This document shows positions 11,240 through 23,638 of a stretch of DNA of 64,000 nucleotides, in pieces. The stretch lies in NCBI GenBank assembly GCA_029844215.1, contig CM056733.1:16489501-16553500 (forward strand). Reading direction: 5' to 3'. The notes under the pieces are model-generated. The model made no database searches, had not been told where the DNA came from, and was given only the letters and a program-made list of their open reading frames with translations. The stretch is from Przewalskia tangutica (lineage: Eukaryota; Streptophyta; Magnoliopsida; Solanales; Solanaceae). The stretch's first letter is position 1, and every line of letters starts with the position of its first letter. A program made the translations under genes and the position numbers.

Positions 11240-12398
11240 GACCGCTAAAATCGAACTTCGACCGCGACCTCGCCGTGGCCGCCGCGTGTGTGTACATCCC
11301 GCCTAGCTATGGAAGGTGAAGAACCCGCAATCGATCTAGTAATCAGTGCTATCCCACCGATTACCCACGCCTGACAGCCTCTCACAAATGGCCTGCCGGC
11401 CGCAAGTATAGCAATCTCCCAAACCAAGACGACATTCTCTATGGGCTTTACCACAATGGTCACACCGAGATACGGGTGGCCTCATCCGCGAACACTTCTA
11501 CTCTCAAGATCTGAAACTCGAGCCCCGACCGCTCTCGAATATCCCGGCGTCTCGGGCGTGGAGGACCACTCAGATCTTGGCGGAGGTACATAACTAGTTC
11601 GCTGAGGCGGTCCGCCTCGAAAGTCACCAAAGGACCCTGTTGTTCGCCTCTTCTCACGATCTCGGTCATTCCGCCGATTCCTCCGCCTCACATCCAGTGC
11701 ATAAGCTGCGTGCGGCAATGTCCATGCCCTACAAGAGCTACACCAACAACTCTCTCGCTAGGTAATCATCGAGCCTTGTAACATATCGGTGCACTCGATC
11801 CTCCATACTAGCTACTAACGCGGGACGCGTCTGGGCTAATGAGTCGAACTCCACATTGTACTCCCGAATCGCACGCCGCTCGCCGCAACACCAAAAATCT
11901 GCCCGAGCCCTCCTCATCCGCGAGGCAAGAAATGTGCAAGAAATGCCTCGAGAACTCGTTCCACACACCGAAGTGCATTCTCTCCCGACAGCTCCCACGA
12001 ATCAAACCACCGATCGCGGTATCACGCGGCCGATGCGAACCTAGGACCACCGACTCGGTCTCCGATGCCTCGATCACTTCACGATCCGTCAGAATCGCTT
12101 GATGAACTCCTGCGGATCATCCTCGTGTCTCGACCCATAGAACTCGCGGTTACAACTCGTAAAATCCCGTAGCCTCAAACTATCTCGATCTAGGTGAACC
12201 ATCGTGCATCGAATCGGCCGCTGCGTCCACTTATCTCAAGTCCGCCACAACCTCGCCATCAATCGCCTACTTTGTAACCCATCTCTCTCGCCTGTGCGCG
12301 GATCGAGGCTCGTGTATCGTGGTCTCAGAGATCGCGCCGCTTCTACTCGCGGCTCTTCGCCGCTTTGCCCTTCGGGCCCGGCCTTGCGCGCGAGGCAT
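11240..12398 (-). pseudogene. A1 gag, frameshifted
   Basis: Gag-like capsid protein in broken frames. A start at 12398 gives MPRAQGRARRAKRRRAA. Capsid traces at 12080-11800 include SDRG-like, ETESVVLGSHRPRDTA, EAFLAHFLPRG and GVQCGVRL, the last in a shifted frame. The C-terminal part reads DRDREKRRTTGSFGDFRGG, and the zinc knuckle CDHCGKAHRECRLGLGDC is followed by CYTCGRQ near 11470-11395. The gene stops there with no protease after it. If the frameshifts are sequence errors, this could be an intact gag. Confidence 0.75.
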
Positions 12399-12600
12399 AA
12401 TCGTGAAAACGGCACGTCGGAGGGTCAAACTTATCACACATCTCTAAGGCACGATCTCAGAATGAGAAGAATAGAAACCAATCCTAAACGTCCTGCAGCC
12501 TCCTGATTATAGATGTGGTGCACAACACATCGATAATCAAGACTCTACTAGACACGGTCTGTAGACACTTTCCGAGGACTAACAGCTCTGATACCACTTT
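12399..12600 (-). promoter_or_regulatory. A1 leader: PBS and hairpin
   Basis: PBS TGGTATCAGAGC at 12596-12585 beside the LTR end at 12601. Hairpin at 12538-12505: GATTAT/ATAATC, then GATGTG/CACATC as six perfect pairs (other copies have GGTGTG with a wobble), with loop TTGTGCAC. Spacing from PBS to the gag start is about 190 bases, as in B1, A5 and A4. Confidence 0.82.
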
Positions 12601-13317
12601 TGTCACGACCTGCCCGGCCCGTGGATCGTGCCTTACCCCGGGCACCCTAGTGATACAACATCAGAGAAAAACCAGCGGAAATAAAAACTTAAGCATATGA
12701 TAAGACATGGATCAAGATAAAAGAAAAATAGGCCAACCAAAACGGTTGCCTTTCAACATATATATATATAGACATTTGAACGATTCTGATCCTTACAACC
12801 CCGCCACAACATACATGCACTTAAGATTTATACAACAACTATGACGGGACAGGGCCCCGCCATACCCCTGAATGTATAAGGACTTACAGACTCAGGGTAA
12901 CATACCAAAGATAAGCCTCTGAAGGAACGGAGCTTCCCAATACGCTGAAAGGTGATCCTAAAAGCGGGGATCGATACCGATGTACTTACTCATGCGGATG
13001 AACGCAGCCCCAAGGAGGTCGAGACAACAGTACCAAGTATGTGAAATCAGAAATATCAGAATGAAATCATAGCAGCTATATAAAGCCGAGACATGTATGA
13101 TAACCAAACTACAAGACACCACATATAAACAAATATATCAAGTCGTGACTCACGCCTCCAAATCATCTCGCGTGCGTGGAATTCCTTCCTCACCGGCATT
13201 TATGATATAACAACACCAAGGAGTATATGTGAACACCGTGTCCTACCTGGTCAATAAAACCGTGACGGCAAGTATAACTACCGATCCGACCGCATCAATA
13301 ATATCAGACAACCATAT

Positions 13318-13672
13318 CACGAAGGCGACACGTGGCAAGTGCAATAGCCTCCACGACTCCACTGCGCCACGTGGTCGACGGGGCAAGTGAATCGCCACGC
13401 ACTGCATCACAACCGTAAATCACGGCTCCATCCAAATACCGAATCGCGAAGTCGACACGCGTGTGCAATAACCTATACCAGATCCACCGCGCCACGAGTC
13501 GGCAGGCAAGTAAACAGGCTACGCACCCGATCACAACCGTAAGTCACGATACTTCGCCGAAGGCGACACGCGGGCGTGCAATAACCTATACCAGATCCAC
13601 TGCGCCACGTGGCGATGGGGCAAGTAAACAAAGCTACGACCATCACAACCGTAAGTCACGATACTTCGCCAT
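13318..13672 (-). repeat. LTR tandem array, unit about 120 bp (5' LTR copy)
   Basis: Counterpart of 7556-7935 with about three units. Several units here have lost or changed bases around GGCGACACG and GCGCCACG compared with the other LTR, although flanking DNA is nearly identical. Confidence 0.68.
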
Positions 13673-13866
13673 AACCATAAAGGTCACATGTCCACAGAAT
13701 CCATCAACAGTGTGGACATGCCCATGTAACAATGCTACTGGAAGCATACCCTTGGAATCTCCCGTCACTGCCGGTATGTCCAAGTAAGTTCTCAACAAGT
13801 TAACCGGCCCTCCATCGAGAGACGCGGTAGTATAGAAACACAATTCTTGCACAACAAAGACTATCT

Positions 13867-13991
13867 CAATAAGCATAGGCAAGTTACCCAACAACAAGCA
13901 TAGGCAAGTTACACAACAACAAGCATAGGCAAGTTACATAACAACAAACATAGGCAAGTTACACAACAACAAGCATAGGCAAGTTATACAC
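13867..13991 (-). repeat. 25-bp minisatellite, five units (5' LTR copy)
   Basis: Five 25-bp units of the AAGCATAGGCAAGTTACACA type, matching 8128-8252 apart from a few single-base changes. Confidence 0.85.
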
Positions 13992-16193
13992 AACTCAAAG
14001 TACTTTCATTTTAGGTCAAAGTCCGGGTGTTAACCCTAAAGTACTACGTACGTTAAATTCCTTTTAAAGAGATCCATTCCTTTTATAAAAGTCACCCGAT
14101 ACCCGTAGTATAAAATAGAGTGACTCACATTTTTAGGTAAACCAAAACACTTCCCTTTTCAACCGCATTCTTTTCCCTAAGGTTCCAGTTTGCCTAATTT
14201 CAATTACTCAAGGCTCTTTATTTTAGAAAAGTTTCATAGTTCAATGTCTTAATCTCTTTTAAAACATTTGAGTAACATATGCCTTATATGAGTGTAGGTT
14301 ATTCTTATTCATAATCAATCTTATTAAGCAGCCATGATCTAGGAAATGTAATATCATTTTGTCTCATCTTAGTTTCTATGCAGATGGGGGTTTCTACTGG
14401 TTTTAATAATACTTCATTATTCCTTACATTTTCCTTTATTAACGTTGCCGTGGTTTGTCGATACTCATTCTGATTTCCGAAATCAGTAAAACATTATTCC
14501 TTTTAAAACCAAGTACCCATTACTCACGAATGAGGTTTCACATTGTTAACAAACTTCATATCAATACAATTAAGTCAAGTCTCTTATCTTTTAAGATTAA
14601 GTCTCTTAACTTCTAAAAATCAGTAAACCATTCTTTTTATCTCTCTTAAGACGTTATACCTAACTTCCCATAAAGCTAGTATAACTCTTTATGTTTTCAA
14701 AACCAAGTATTACTCTTCTTTCAAAAAGGTTTCTTATTTCTTTTGAAATACTTCAAGATTCTTCTTATTCAGGCTTAAGTCAAAAGACATTACCGTAACA
14801 CTACATTCAGTTAACACACGTACGTCTACCGTACTATATCTATATTCCTTTTAAAATATTTCAAGGTTCTTATTATTCAGGCTTAAGTCAAAAGACATTG
14901 CCACACGTACGTCTACCGTACTATATGTATTCTTTTAAAATACTTCATGCTCAAGAGTATAGGAAGAATCACATACCTCGCGACGATTATCGACTATAAG
15001 CAAAACGCTCCACGGCTATAACCCGGGTAGCCTCGTCCACCTTCTAAGTAGCACATGCTACTTGCAGAACATTCAACCAAAGAAGGTTATCAGTCTACTG
15101 TAAATACAGTCCTATGTAAATACATTTTTAATCTTCTACTCTAATATTCTTCTGATGTGATTTCAGTTCAAGTCTTTTCTGTAATATCCTTCCAATATAG
15201 TTCAATTCTCTTCTATGAATCTTATATTCATTTCTATACAACTACAGTATGTAATTCCCAATTTCAATAGAAGGACAGTAGTATTTACCTCGATGAGCCC
15301 AAAATTATCCAAGTTTAACGTCGAACCTGAGCAACGTTTAGCTCCTACTCCGAGTGCTCCAATCTGCTCCAAACAACCCTTAGAAGTTCTACGCAACTTC
15401 TACTTAACACTTCAACCGACTATGAAGGTTTTCCTTAGGGTTTCGTTTAGTGGCTAAAGGAAAGTATAATAGTATTTTCCGGGCTCTACGTATAGAGGTA
15501 ACTTTGGAAAGTACTACAAGGTATAAGGGCTAGAGTATTTGGGCATTATAACAATACTTGGAGAGTATTTCTATACCACAAAGGGGGGGTATTATACGAA
15601 AACAACTAGGCTAGGGGTGGGGGGGAGAGTGCCCTCTCGGCCAAGCCTCACTCAAGGGGGGGGGGGGGGAGAGGGGTGATTTGGACGAGAGCTTTGAGAG
15701 GGAGGGAGTATTTTGAGACTTAGAAAGATTGCTCAAGTTTGGATGAAGAAAGTCTTCAACTTAGAGGTGTATTTATAGGTCAAGCAAAGGCCAACCAATG
15801 GCCAAGATCCATCCAAGTGTAAGGCAAGTGTAGGGCTAGGTTTCAACCATGTGGACCTTATCCATCTACCACACCAACTTGCACAAATATCCTACCTAAC
15901 CCAAGGCACAAAAAACGTGCCATAGTCTTGCCTTTGCCGTCCACTTGCTTCCAATGTGAGGGTGATACATGTCACCCTCCCGTTGGTCCAAAATGTTTCG
16001 TCTCTCGGAAAAATCGGCAAAAATTAAAAATGACATAGCCGTATTTTTCCCTTCGCAAGTTTAGTAAAACGTTTCATCGAAAAACGACTCCTTTCGGCAC
16101 TTGTGCCCAAATTTTCGAACCTTGCCAAACTTTAAGGCTTAAATTTTCTACGTACGTCCTTACGTAGATACTCTAAAAATACGGGGTATAACA

Positions 16194-16198
16194 ATAAA
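16194..16198. repeat. Target site duplication of A1
   Basis: ATAAA here and at 6862-6866. This is a perfect 5-bp repeat immediately outside TG...CA ends, the hallmark of Ty3 integration. Confidence 0.9.
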
Positions 16199-19096
16199 CA
16201 TCAACAGGCTAGCCGATAAGGCCACCTTCCGTAAAATATACATAAACCAAAAATAAATCAGTACATCTCTGTTCTTAAAACACAATCCACAAATATGACT
16301 ACAGACCTCTAAGAATAACAACTGTGGCGGGACAGGGCCCCGCCATACCCCTGAATGTACATAAATCTACAACATCAGGGAAAACCGTACCAAAAGACAA
16401 GCCTCCGGAGAAATGGAGCTTATGGCGACTGATCAGTGATCCTAAGAATGAGGATCCACCACTACTCCCTACCATGCAGATGAACACGTTCCGAGAAAAG
16501 GGATCGACACAATATGTACCAAGTATGTAAAACTGGAAAATACTGCAATTTACATCATAAGTCTAAAATAAAGTTGGAGACATGTATGATAATCAAATTA
16601 CAGTACACCGCGCCTTATGAACAATGAGAGTAAACAAGTGTATACTTTACTGCATAAAAATAGGGGACTCATGATCAAAGTAGGGTCACCCTCCCGTAGT
16701 ATCATTAAACAATCCTACTCCTGGGACTATTTCACCCGCATAGGCCGTATGGACCCGCATGAGGTAACTTCCTCGCATAGACCGTATCCGCCCGCATAGG
16801 TCGTGTGGACCCACATGAGGTAATCTCCTCACATAGGACTGGTCCCCCTGCATAGGACTATTTCACCCGCATAAGCCCTCCAGACTCGCATGAGGTATTC
16901 CTCGCATCATGGGTAGCAAATCCACGGAATATTCAAATGCCACAAACCCGGGCAATGACCCCGTAATGAACAATATATATCCCTAGCACAACCGGTTATC
17001 ATACATAACATAAGCACTATCGACTTATCATACATAACACAAGCAAGTTAAGAAATCCCCTAACTTCTTATTAGCTTTGTTCATAAACACTCTCATTTTA
17101 GTTTACTTAAGGCACTAACATGTCATTATAAAAATCCGGGAATTTAACCCAAAGTACTACGTACTTCTACTCTTTTAAAATGATTTTTTTTCATATAAAA
17201 CTTCCAAGATACTAATAACCGTAGTATCAAGTCATGTCTACTTTTCAAGACAAGTCACAATACCTTTTAGAAATACATTTATAGGCTTCTAAATCAAGTG
17301 ACTTCTTTCTTTTAAAACCTTAAGCAATTGATGCCTTCAAATCAATTTTCCTTTCATTATTTCAAGTCATTTATCATTATTTACATTACTTAGAGTAAAC
17401 CACTCTTTTAACTTTCCATAAAGGTATTATAACCAACATCCCATAAAGCCGTTATACTAGCTTTATACTTTAGATACTTACATTCTTCTTTATAACCAAG
17501 AGACTTAACTTTCCAAACAAAACAAGTATCATATACTTTCAAAATACTTTAAGTCTCTTAACTTTTAGAAACTAAGATATCCTTAATATTTTTAAACAAG
17601 TGAGTTAATTCTCTAACTCAACCAACTTGGACATTATTAAGATACGCCAAGGATATCAATTGGACTAGATTCGTCAAAATCTCGTACGTCTACCGTACTA
17701 TATATTTACAACTATTCATGCTCAAGAGATAGGAAAGTTCCACATACCTCTTCGGTTCAATCCACTTGCTAAGTCCAATATGCCGTACGTAGTATGTCAA
17801 CCTATAATGACCATAATACGTCTATTAGCTTCTAGTTTCAAACGTAGAATATTCTAAGTGCAAAGTCACTAAATTCTACGGAAAATCGGACATCACTTCC
17901 TTTGTTTCTACATACTTTTCCACCTTTTTCAAGGCCCGAATTCAATAACCAAACACACCACATTTAAGGCTCAACAATGTAGTTAACAATAGGGTATTAC
18001 ACGCCTACAAGACGTGTAAAATTCCTCCCCACAATTGATATCAAACTAGTCCAAAAAGGCAATGCCATTCACGGCCAAAAGGTGTAACAACATATCATCC
18101 TTTCCAATTCCTTTTCAATCCAAGTTGTTTAGTATAACATGTTATCAAGCCGCAATCGATTATAACTACTACAATCTTCAAGTAGATAACATGCGACGAT
18201 TCTAATTATCGACCAAATTGTATTTCAATTTCAAATGGCTAATAATGTCATTTCGGATTTAGGCTTCCAATATCCATAACACTTATCAATCTTTAATACA
18301 TATACTTCATGCTAGTTAAAATGTAAGGCTACAACAATATGTAATCTTATAACACTTAAGAGAACAAGATTGTTACCTTAACGAGCCTTAATCCAACTTC
18401 AAGATCCGAAGTCGCTCCCTAGCAACTTAGAGCCTCTCCTTGACACTCCAATCTGCCACTTGAAGCCCTTATAAGATCACAAACAACTTTCCTTTAATCT
18501 TCCAATCTAAACCTATGAAAGCAACTTAGGTTTTCACCTTGCGACTAATACGAAAACGACACTTTTCCGGGATCTTTCTATTGAGATACCCTTAAAATAC
18601 CCTTAGGAACCTTGGTTTAAAGTATGGAGATTATAGAACAACAAACGAAAATTTTTCTTCTTGGAACCCTAGTGAACCCGAGAGCAATATTGTGAAGAAC
18701 AAACTTTCTTGAAAATTTTACTAAGTATGGAAGCCTTGTCTTGCTACTAGTATACTTAAATAACACAATGGAGGGTCAAGATTAGCACATATGGGTGGCT
18801 TGAATGCATTCTATTAAAAGATCAATCCAAGTGGCCCTTAGACTTAGTCAACATGATCAAGCTCTTAGCCTTAGCAAGACTTGCTCATCTTTATATTGGT
18901 CAAATGACCATAAAGCCCATGGTCCATTCGACCATGCCCATCAAAGGGGGTGACACGTGTCGCCCTCCCATTCGTCGCAATATTTCGTTTCCCTATATTT
19001 CCATAATTCCGATAAATTTTTACTAGTCTCAATTCTTAACATTTGAGTTCTTACGTACGTTCTTATAAACATGTCCTGGAATTACGGGGTGTAACA
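16199..19096 (-). repeat. B1 5' LTR, main piece
   Basis: Starts TGTTACACCCCGTAATTCC at 19096 on the minus strand and continues across A1 to 6750; total length is about 3.0 kb. It contains the palindrome GGGTGACACGTGTCGCCC (about 18949-18966), the hairpin TTACACGTC/GGCGTGTAA-type stem at 17997-18019, and a tandem block of ACTATTTCACCCGCAT units at 16730-16910. No gene was recognised. Confidence 0.83.
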
Positions 19097-19570
19097 ATAC
19101 CGATGCTAGTTTCCAGACAGATGTTGATGATTTCAAATCTCAGCCCGGTTACACGTTTATTTTCAACGAAGGAGCAGTGAGCTGGAAAAGTTCCGAACAG
19201 GCTACTACTGTAGACTCGACTACTGAAGTAGAGTACATTGCTGGATCGGAAGCTGCTAAGGAAGCTGTCGCGATTTCTGAGTTCCTGAAGGAACTAGGGG
19301 TTATTCCGAGTGCTAGTCATCCAATAATTATTTATTGTGACAACACTGGTGCGATTGCACAAGCAAAGGAACCAAGATCAACAAACAGAAACAATCATGT
19401 ACTAAGGAAGTACCACATCCTGAGAGAGATGGTGGAAGCTGAAGATATCAAGATAGACTATATTCCTGACGCATGAATCTAGCGGACTGTTTACTAAACC
19501 ATTAAGCTTGGTGAAGCATAATGGTCATTTTGAGAACATGGGTATTAGATATGTTGGCGATTGGCTCTAG
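19097..19570 (+). pseudogene. Ty1/Copia RNase H, C-terminal end of pol
   Basis: RNase H domain that degrades the RNA strand during reverse transcription. The frame reads TDASFQTDVDDFKSQPGYTF (first catalytic Asp), VSWKSSEQATT, STTEVEYIAGSEAAKEAV (catalytic Glu), IIYCDNTGAIAQAKEP (Asp), HVLRKYHILREMVE. After a frameshift near 19475 comes GLFTKPLSLVKH and GIRYVGDWL with a stop. These motifs resemble the Tork/TAR side of Copia (not verified). The 5' side is cut by the B1 LTR at 19096, so most of pol is gone. Confidence 0.92.
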
Positions 19571-19969
19571 GCCAAGTGGGAGATTGAAAGTATATGTATG
19601 TCCTAGAGATAATCTGTATTAGGACACAATGTACTTTATACACATTCGTATTTATATTAATGATGATTAATATTATGGCAATTTGAATTTGTTGAATTAT
19701 TAGTTGATTGTTTATAATATTCTATAAATGCATCCCTAGAGGTTACGTGTTTATTAATGATGTGATAATTAATGTTATAACGTAACTCTTAAATTACCTC
19801 GACTAATGATCATCAAAATTGGGATATCGATGATATGCGATATGTTGATATGTGGTCTGCATCATATCCTTAAGGGATGTATTATGTATCACTTGCTACG
19901 AGTTATGACAACTTGTGATGGACATATGGATACTTGTTGAATCTTAGAACGAAAGAAATATTATTTTTT
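19571..19969 (+). repeat. Copia purine tract and partial 3' LTR
   Basis: The purine tract AAGTGGGAGA at 19574-19583 is followed by TTGAAAGTATATGTATGTCC, a Copia LTR start. About 385 bases of AT-rich LTR follow until similarity to the C LTR begins near 19970. I could not find the Copia LTR end or a target duplication, so it is probably truncated. Confidence 0.7.
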
Positions 19970-22900
19970 TAAGGAAAAATATCGGGAACTTGTGAAGGAA
20001 AAGGTTTATTAATTGGAATTTGGTTCTCAAATTTGGTATTTGAGACTTTTGGAATATAGTAGAATTATTGATTTTTAAGTTCGACTTTGGTCACGTGGGG
20101 TCCACGGAAAATTTTTACGGTTTTGTGGGGTCCACAATATATTTTCGATATTTGGCCAATATGGACATTTTTGGGAGATGAAATATTTTCGGACCAATAG
20201 GAGGGTGACACGTGTCACCTCTCCCCTTTGACTTTGACTTTGGCTTGTCTTGAGATATTTTTAAGACAAGTGGACTTGTGGGTCCCACCCACACTTGTCC
20301 ACCATCTTGACCCTACACTTGGATTGATCTCAACCCTTGGTTGCTCTATATATACACATAAGAGGTGCAAGACTTGTCTTCCAAGACTTAGCCAAATTTC
20401 AACAAGAAATATATCTCCCTTCTTGGAGAAACTCTCGACCAAGGGAAAATATGGAAGACCTAAATTCCCAAATCTTCCAAGCTTAGTTTATTATACAATA
20501 TTAAGGCCCCTAACCAAATGATTAGCAAGATTAAGCACCCTTAACCCCTAAATCTAGGTTGGGCAAAAAATGGTGATGAAACCCTAGGGGTTTCCGTCGA
20601 CTTTTTGCAAGCGAAACGTGAAGAGAAGTTTCTCCTAAGGTTTTAGGGGATACATATATGTGATTGGAACTTGAATAAGTGGATCGAAATGAAAACTGCA
20701 GACCAAAACTTAGCATTCTGCGCGGGACGTTTTTGGGCACAAAATTGAGGTAAAAGTTCTTCTTCCTCGGCAGTAATTAGATATTACTCATTGTTATAGT
20801 ATATAGATGAACTTTTATTAAGGAAGATTTGGAAAATAAGGTGTGCATGTCCTATTTTTGGGAGTAAGGCCGAGAGCTAGTAGTTTCCGGCCCATTGGGT
20901 TCGTGGATTTTTATTGTCGTTATCTACACCTATTGCATGTTAGATGAAGTAATATGGTTGTTGATAAGTTTATATGCCATATATAGAAGTGGTGGAACTC
21001 GAATCAGACTAAAAAGGATTAAGGAAAAGGTAATCGTATTGGGTGTTGTTGGCCGAGAAACGTAGTAAACTGTGGGGCATTGTTGTGCAATTTTTATGGA
21101 ATGTTTTGTGGCGTTAGAATTATGAAAATTCAGCCACCAATATGCATGTTTAAGTGTAGCAATTGCTAATGAAATTCCTAAGGAATAAGAGTGTTAAAGG
21201 CTTCACATTGTACCCTTAATGTTGGTTTATTATGGACTGTTTTGTATAGATTATTGGGCAGAATTTTACACGTCCAGTTAGGCGTGTAATCACCTTTGGT
21301 TAACTGTTGGTTGTGCCTTAAATGTGGCTTGTTGGTTGATGAATTCGGGCCTTGGAAAAGGTGGAAAAGTACGTAGAAACAAAGGAAGTGCTGCCCAAAT
21401 TTCCGTAGAATTAGAGGACAATTATTTGCTATAAGTCTTATACTAGTAAGTATGATATTGATAGAAGTGCTATCGTCATTATAGGTTGAAGTACTACGTG
21501 TAGCATATTCTACTTGGAATGTGGAATAGACGATAAGGTTGAAGTACATTGGAGCATATTGCTACTTGTCGTTTGGGTTAGTCGTCACGAGGTATGTGAA
21601 CTTCTTCCTTCTATCGACATGAATATCCTTGAAGTATACTTGCCTTGTTATTTGGAGTATCCGTGACTTGTTTTCTTGAAGTACTTTCCTTGTCATTAGG
21701 AAGTATTCATATAATTGATTTTATGCTAAAGAAATGTCTAAAATATTCCTAAGTTCTTACCATGTCTTATGGGAGATGTTGGTAAGAGTCGTTAGGAAAT
21801 ATTAGATTGATTTCTTTAAAGATTATGAGACTTTATTTTTCAAGTTATGGGACTTGATTTCTAAAGTTAAGAGACTTGATTAATTTTGAAAGTTTGAGAC
21901 TTTATTTTTCAAGTTATGGGACTTGATTTCTAAAGTTAAGAGACTTGATTTATTTGAAAGCCATGAGACTAGAATTATTTTAAAAAGTATAGATTACTCG
22001 GTTTAAAGAGAATGCATGGCTTGATTTCCAAAGATAGGAGTAACGTTATTTGAAAATAATGAGTTACTTGAGTTAAAGGAATAATTGCCTTAATGTTGAA
22101 AGTAGAAGTTACTTGATTTTAAAGCCTTGAGTTGAAGTTAAAAAGGTGTAGTAACTTGATTTGAAAAGTATATGTTACTTGCTTTAAGGAATAGAAGTAA
22201 CTTGATTTAAAGGTATAGGTTACTTGATTTTGAAAAAGGGGGTTTACTTGATTTAAAAGTAAGTTACTTGAGTTTTGAAAGAAGAAGTGACTTGATTTAA
22301 AGGCTTAAGTTACTTGGTTTTAAAAGTGTAAGTTACTTGAGTTTAAAAGGGTAAGTAACTTGGGTTTAATAGTGAAAGTATTTTGGGGTTCACCTCCCTA
22401 ATATTGCATGAAATGATTCTTTTTATAAAGAATAGACGTACAAAGTACTATGGGTTCAATTTCTTTACTTGACATGATAATGCCTTGGTTTTTTTATAAA
22501 AAGAAAAGAGGTAATGGGGCGTTATTTTTCTAAAATGAAAGTGGTTATAATGGCTTTATGAGAAGTTTTTTATAACAAGTTTTGTGGAAAATCAAGAGAT
22601 GGTTTAAAATGTTTTAGGGAAATCATGTGAGAATGTCCATGATTAAGTCCTTAATATATTACATGATATGCGGCACTTTGACTTTCAAAGATGTTTTAAA
22701 GTAATACGTGATGTCTAATGCCTTGATTTGCCAAAACCATGTCTTAGAAAGATATTTGGTATGATAAGTGTCTTGATTTTCTAAATGATGATTTCAAAAT
22801 GATACATGTATTGGCTCCTACTTCCTAGTGATACATGTAGTACTTGGGCTTTTCTAAATGGAAATTTAGTTTATAAATTGAATGTACGGCGCACATACAT

Positions 22901-23638
22901 TATTGTAATGGACTTTAATCCTTATTGATGCAAGGTGTGATAGTGCCTTGGTGTTATGAAATGAAAGACTTGTTAGTGTCTTGATTATTTTAAAAATAAG
23001 GCATGATATTGTCTTGGTTATTTTAGAAAGGAAGGCATGGTATTGCCTTGGTTTTTTTAAGAGGAGAGTACATCCTATTTGTTCTATTGAGAGTCAAAGA
23101 TTATGTTAACTTGCATATGTTTTCTCATGTAGCCGTTAGTGCAAGTGTTATATTATTTATTGCGGGATTTTCTCATGTCCGTGGATTTTCTCTTCACGAT
23201 GCGAGTATGACATATATACTCATTGCGGGCTCACAAGGCCCATGCGGGTGAAATAGTCTTATGCGGGTGAAATAGTCCCATGAATAAGATTGCATAATTG
23301 TGGGCAAGTGTCCCGTATATTGACATGTCTTTCATAATTTGAAATGATATTTATTTCATTAATGAAAGGGTTCAGTTATTTCATAATTTGAAATAAGGTG
23401 GTTAATCTGATTTTGTAAAAGCAGGGCTTAAAAGATAAAGTTGACTCTCATTACTCTACTTTTAAAAAAGGCACAATGTACTGGTAGTTGATAATTATAC
23501 TTGTCTCTGGTTATTTGTTTGACCTGTTATAATCTCATCTACAGAGTTCGATACAGTCTGATACGTAAGCAGAAACAAGTGCATCGCTGGTTCTTATGTT
23601 ATATGGCACGGTAGGATCTGGTTTTTGATTTTCATACT
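19970..23638 (+). repeat. C LTR, left part (start missing)
   Basis: A long LTR that lacks roughly its first 130 bases compared with the start of element E. It contains the palindrome AGGGTGACACGTGTCACCT (about 20202-20220), TATA near 20345-20353, and the hairpin TTACACGTC-CAGTTA-GGCGTGTAA at 21266-21289. Repeated AAGTTACTTGATTT-like segments occupy 22000-22370, and GCGGGTGAAATAGTC is repeated near 23245-23280. It is interrupted by E at 23639 and resumes at 51353. No gene seen. Confidence 0.78.
20201..20355 (+). promoter_or_regulatory. C LTR promoter: palindrome and TATA
   Basis: The palindrome GGTGACACGTGTCACC with a central G-box CACGTG lies about 140 bases upstream of CTATATATACAC. Palindrome then TATA is the same order as in the other LTR families. 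Confidence 0.6.

Larger units (their letters stand above)
6867..16193 (-). mobile_element. A1: complete gag-only LTR retrotransposon
   Basis: Minus-strand element with two 3.6 kb LTRs (3' LTR 6867-10438, 5' LTR 12601-16193), PBS, purine tract and a perfect 5-bp target duplication ATAAA (6862-6866 and 16194-16198). The internal region is only about 2.16 kb: leader, degenerate gag and a non-coding tail. No protease, RT or integrase is visible. This fits the class of non-autonomous plant elements that keep only gag (TR-GAG type). The two LTRs are very alike by eye, suggesting a young insertion. It sits inside the B1 5' LTR. Confidence 0.88.
12601..16193 (-). repeat. A1 5' LTR
   Basis: Nearly a copy of 6867-10438. 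It starts TGTTATACCCCGTATTTTTAG at 16193 on the minus strand and ends at 12601. TATA is near 15770-15778 with the inverted CCAAT block just upstream, and the palindrome is near 15959-15978 (GGTGATACATGTCACC). A run of more than ten G lies at about 15657-15669 in the pyrimidine-rich leader of the transcript strand. Confidence 0.87.
1607..19096 (-). mobile_element. B1: Ty3/Gypsy element remnant, interrupted
   Basis: Reading from right to left: 5' LTR (19096 to 6750, split by element A1), PBS, leader, gag, protease, part of RT, then directly another B LTR (3973-1607) with its own PBS beyond it. RNase H, integrase and the polypurine tract are absent. An LTR-internal-LTR-internal order is typical of unequal homologous recombination. 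The lineage looks like Tekay/Del chromoviruses from the RT and PBS, but the chromodomain itself is missing here. Confidence 0.75.

Noticed and set aside
19097..19101. ATACC beside the B1 LTR (19097) and ATACC before the B LTR at 51944 as a shared target duplication
   Set aside because: The LTRs are in opposite orientation and both sites flank LTR starts, so they cannot be the two sides of one insertion. Five bases match easily by chance.
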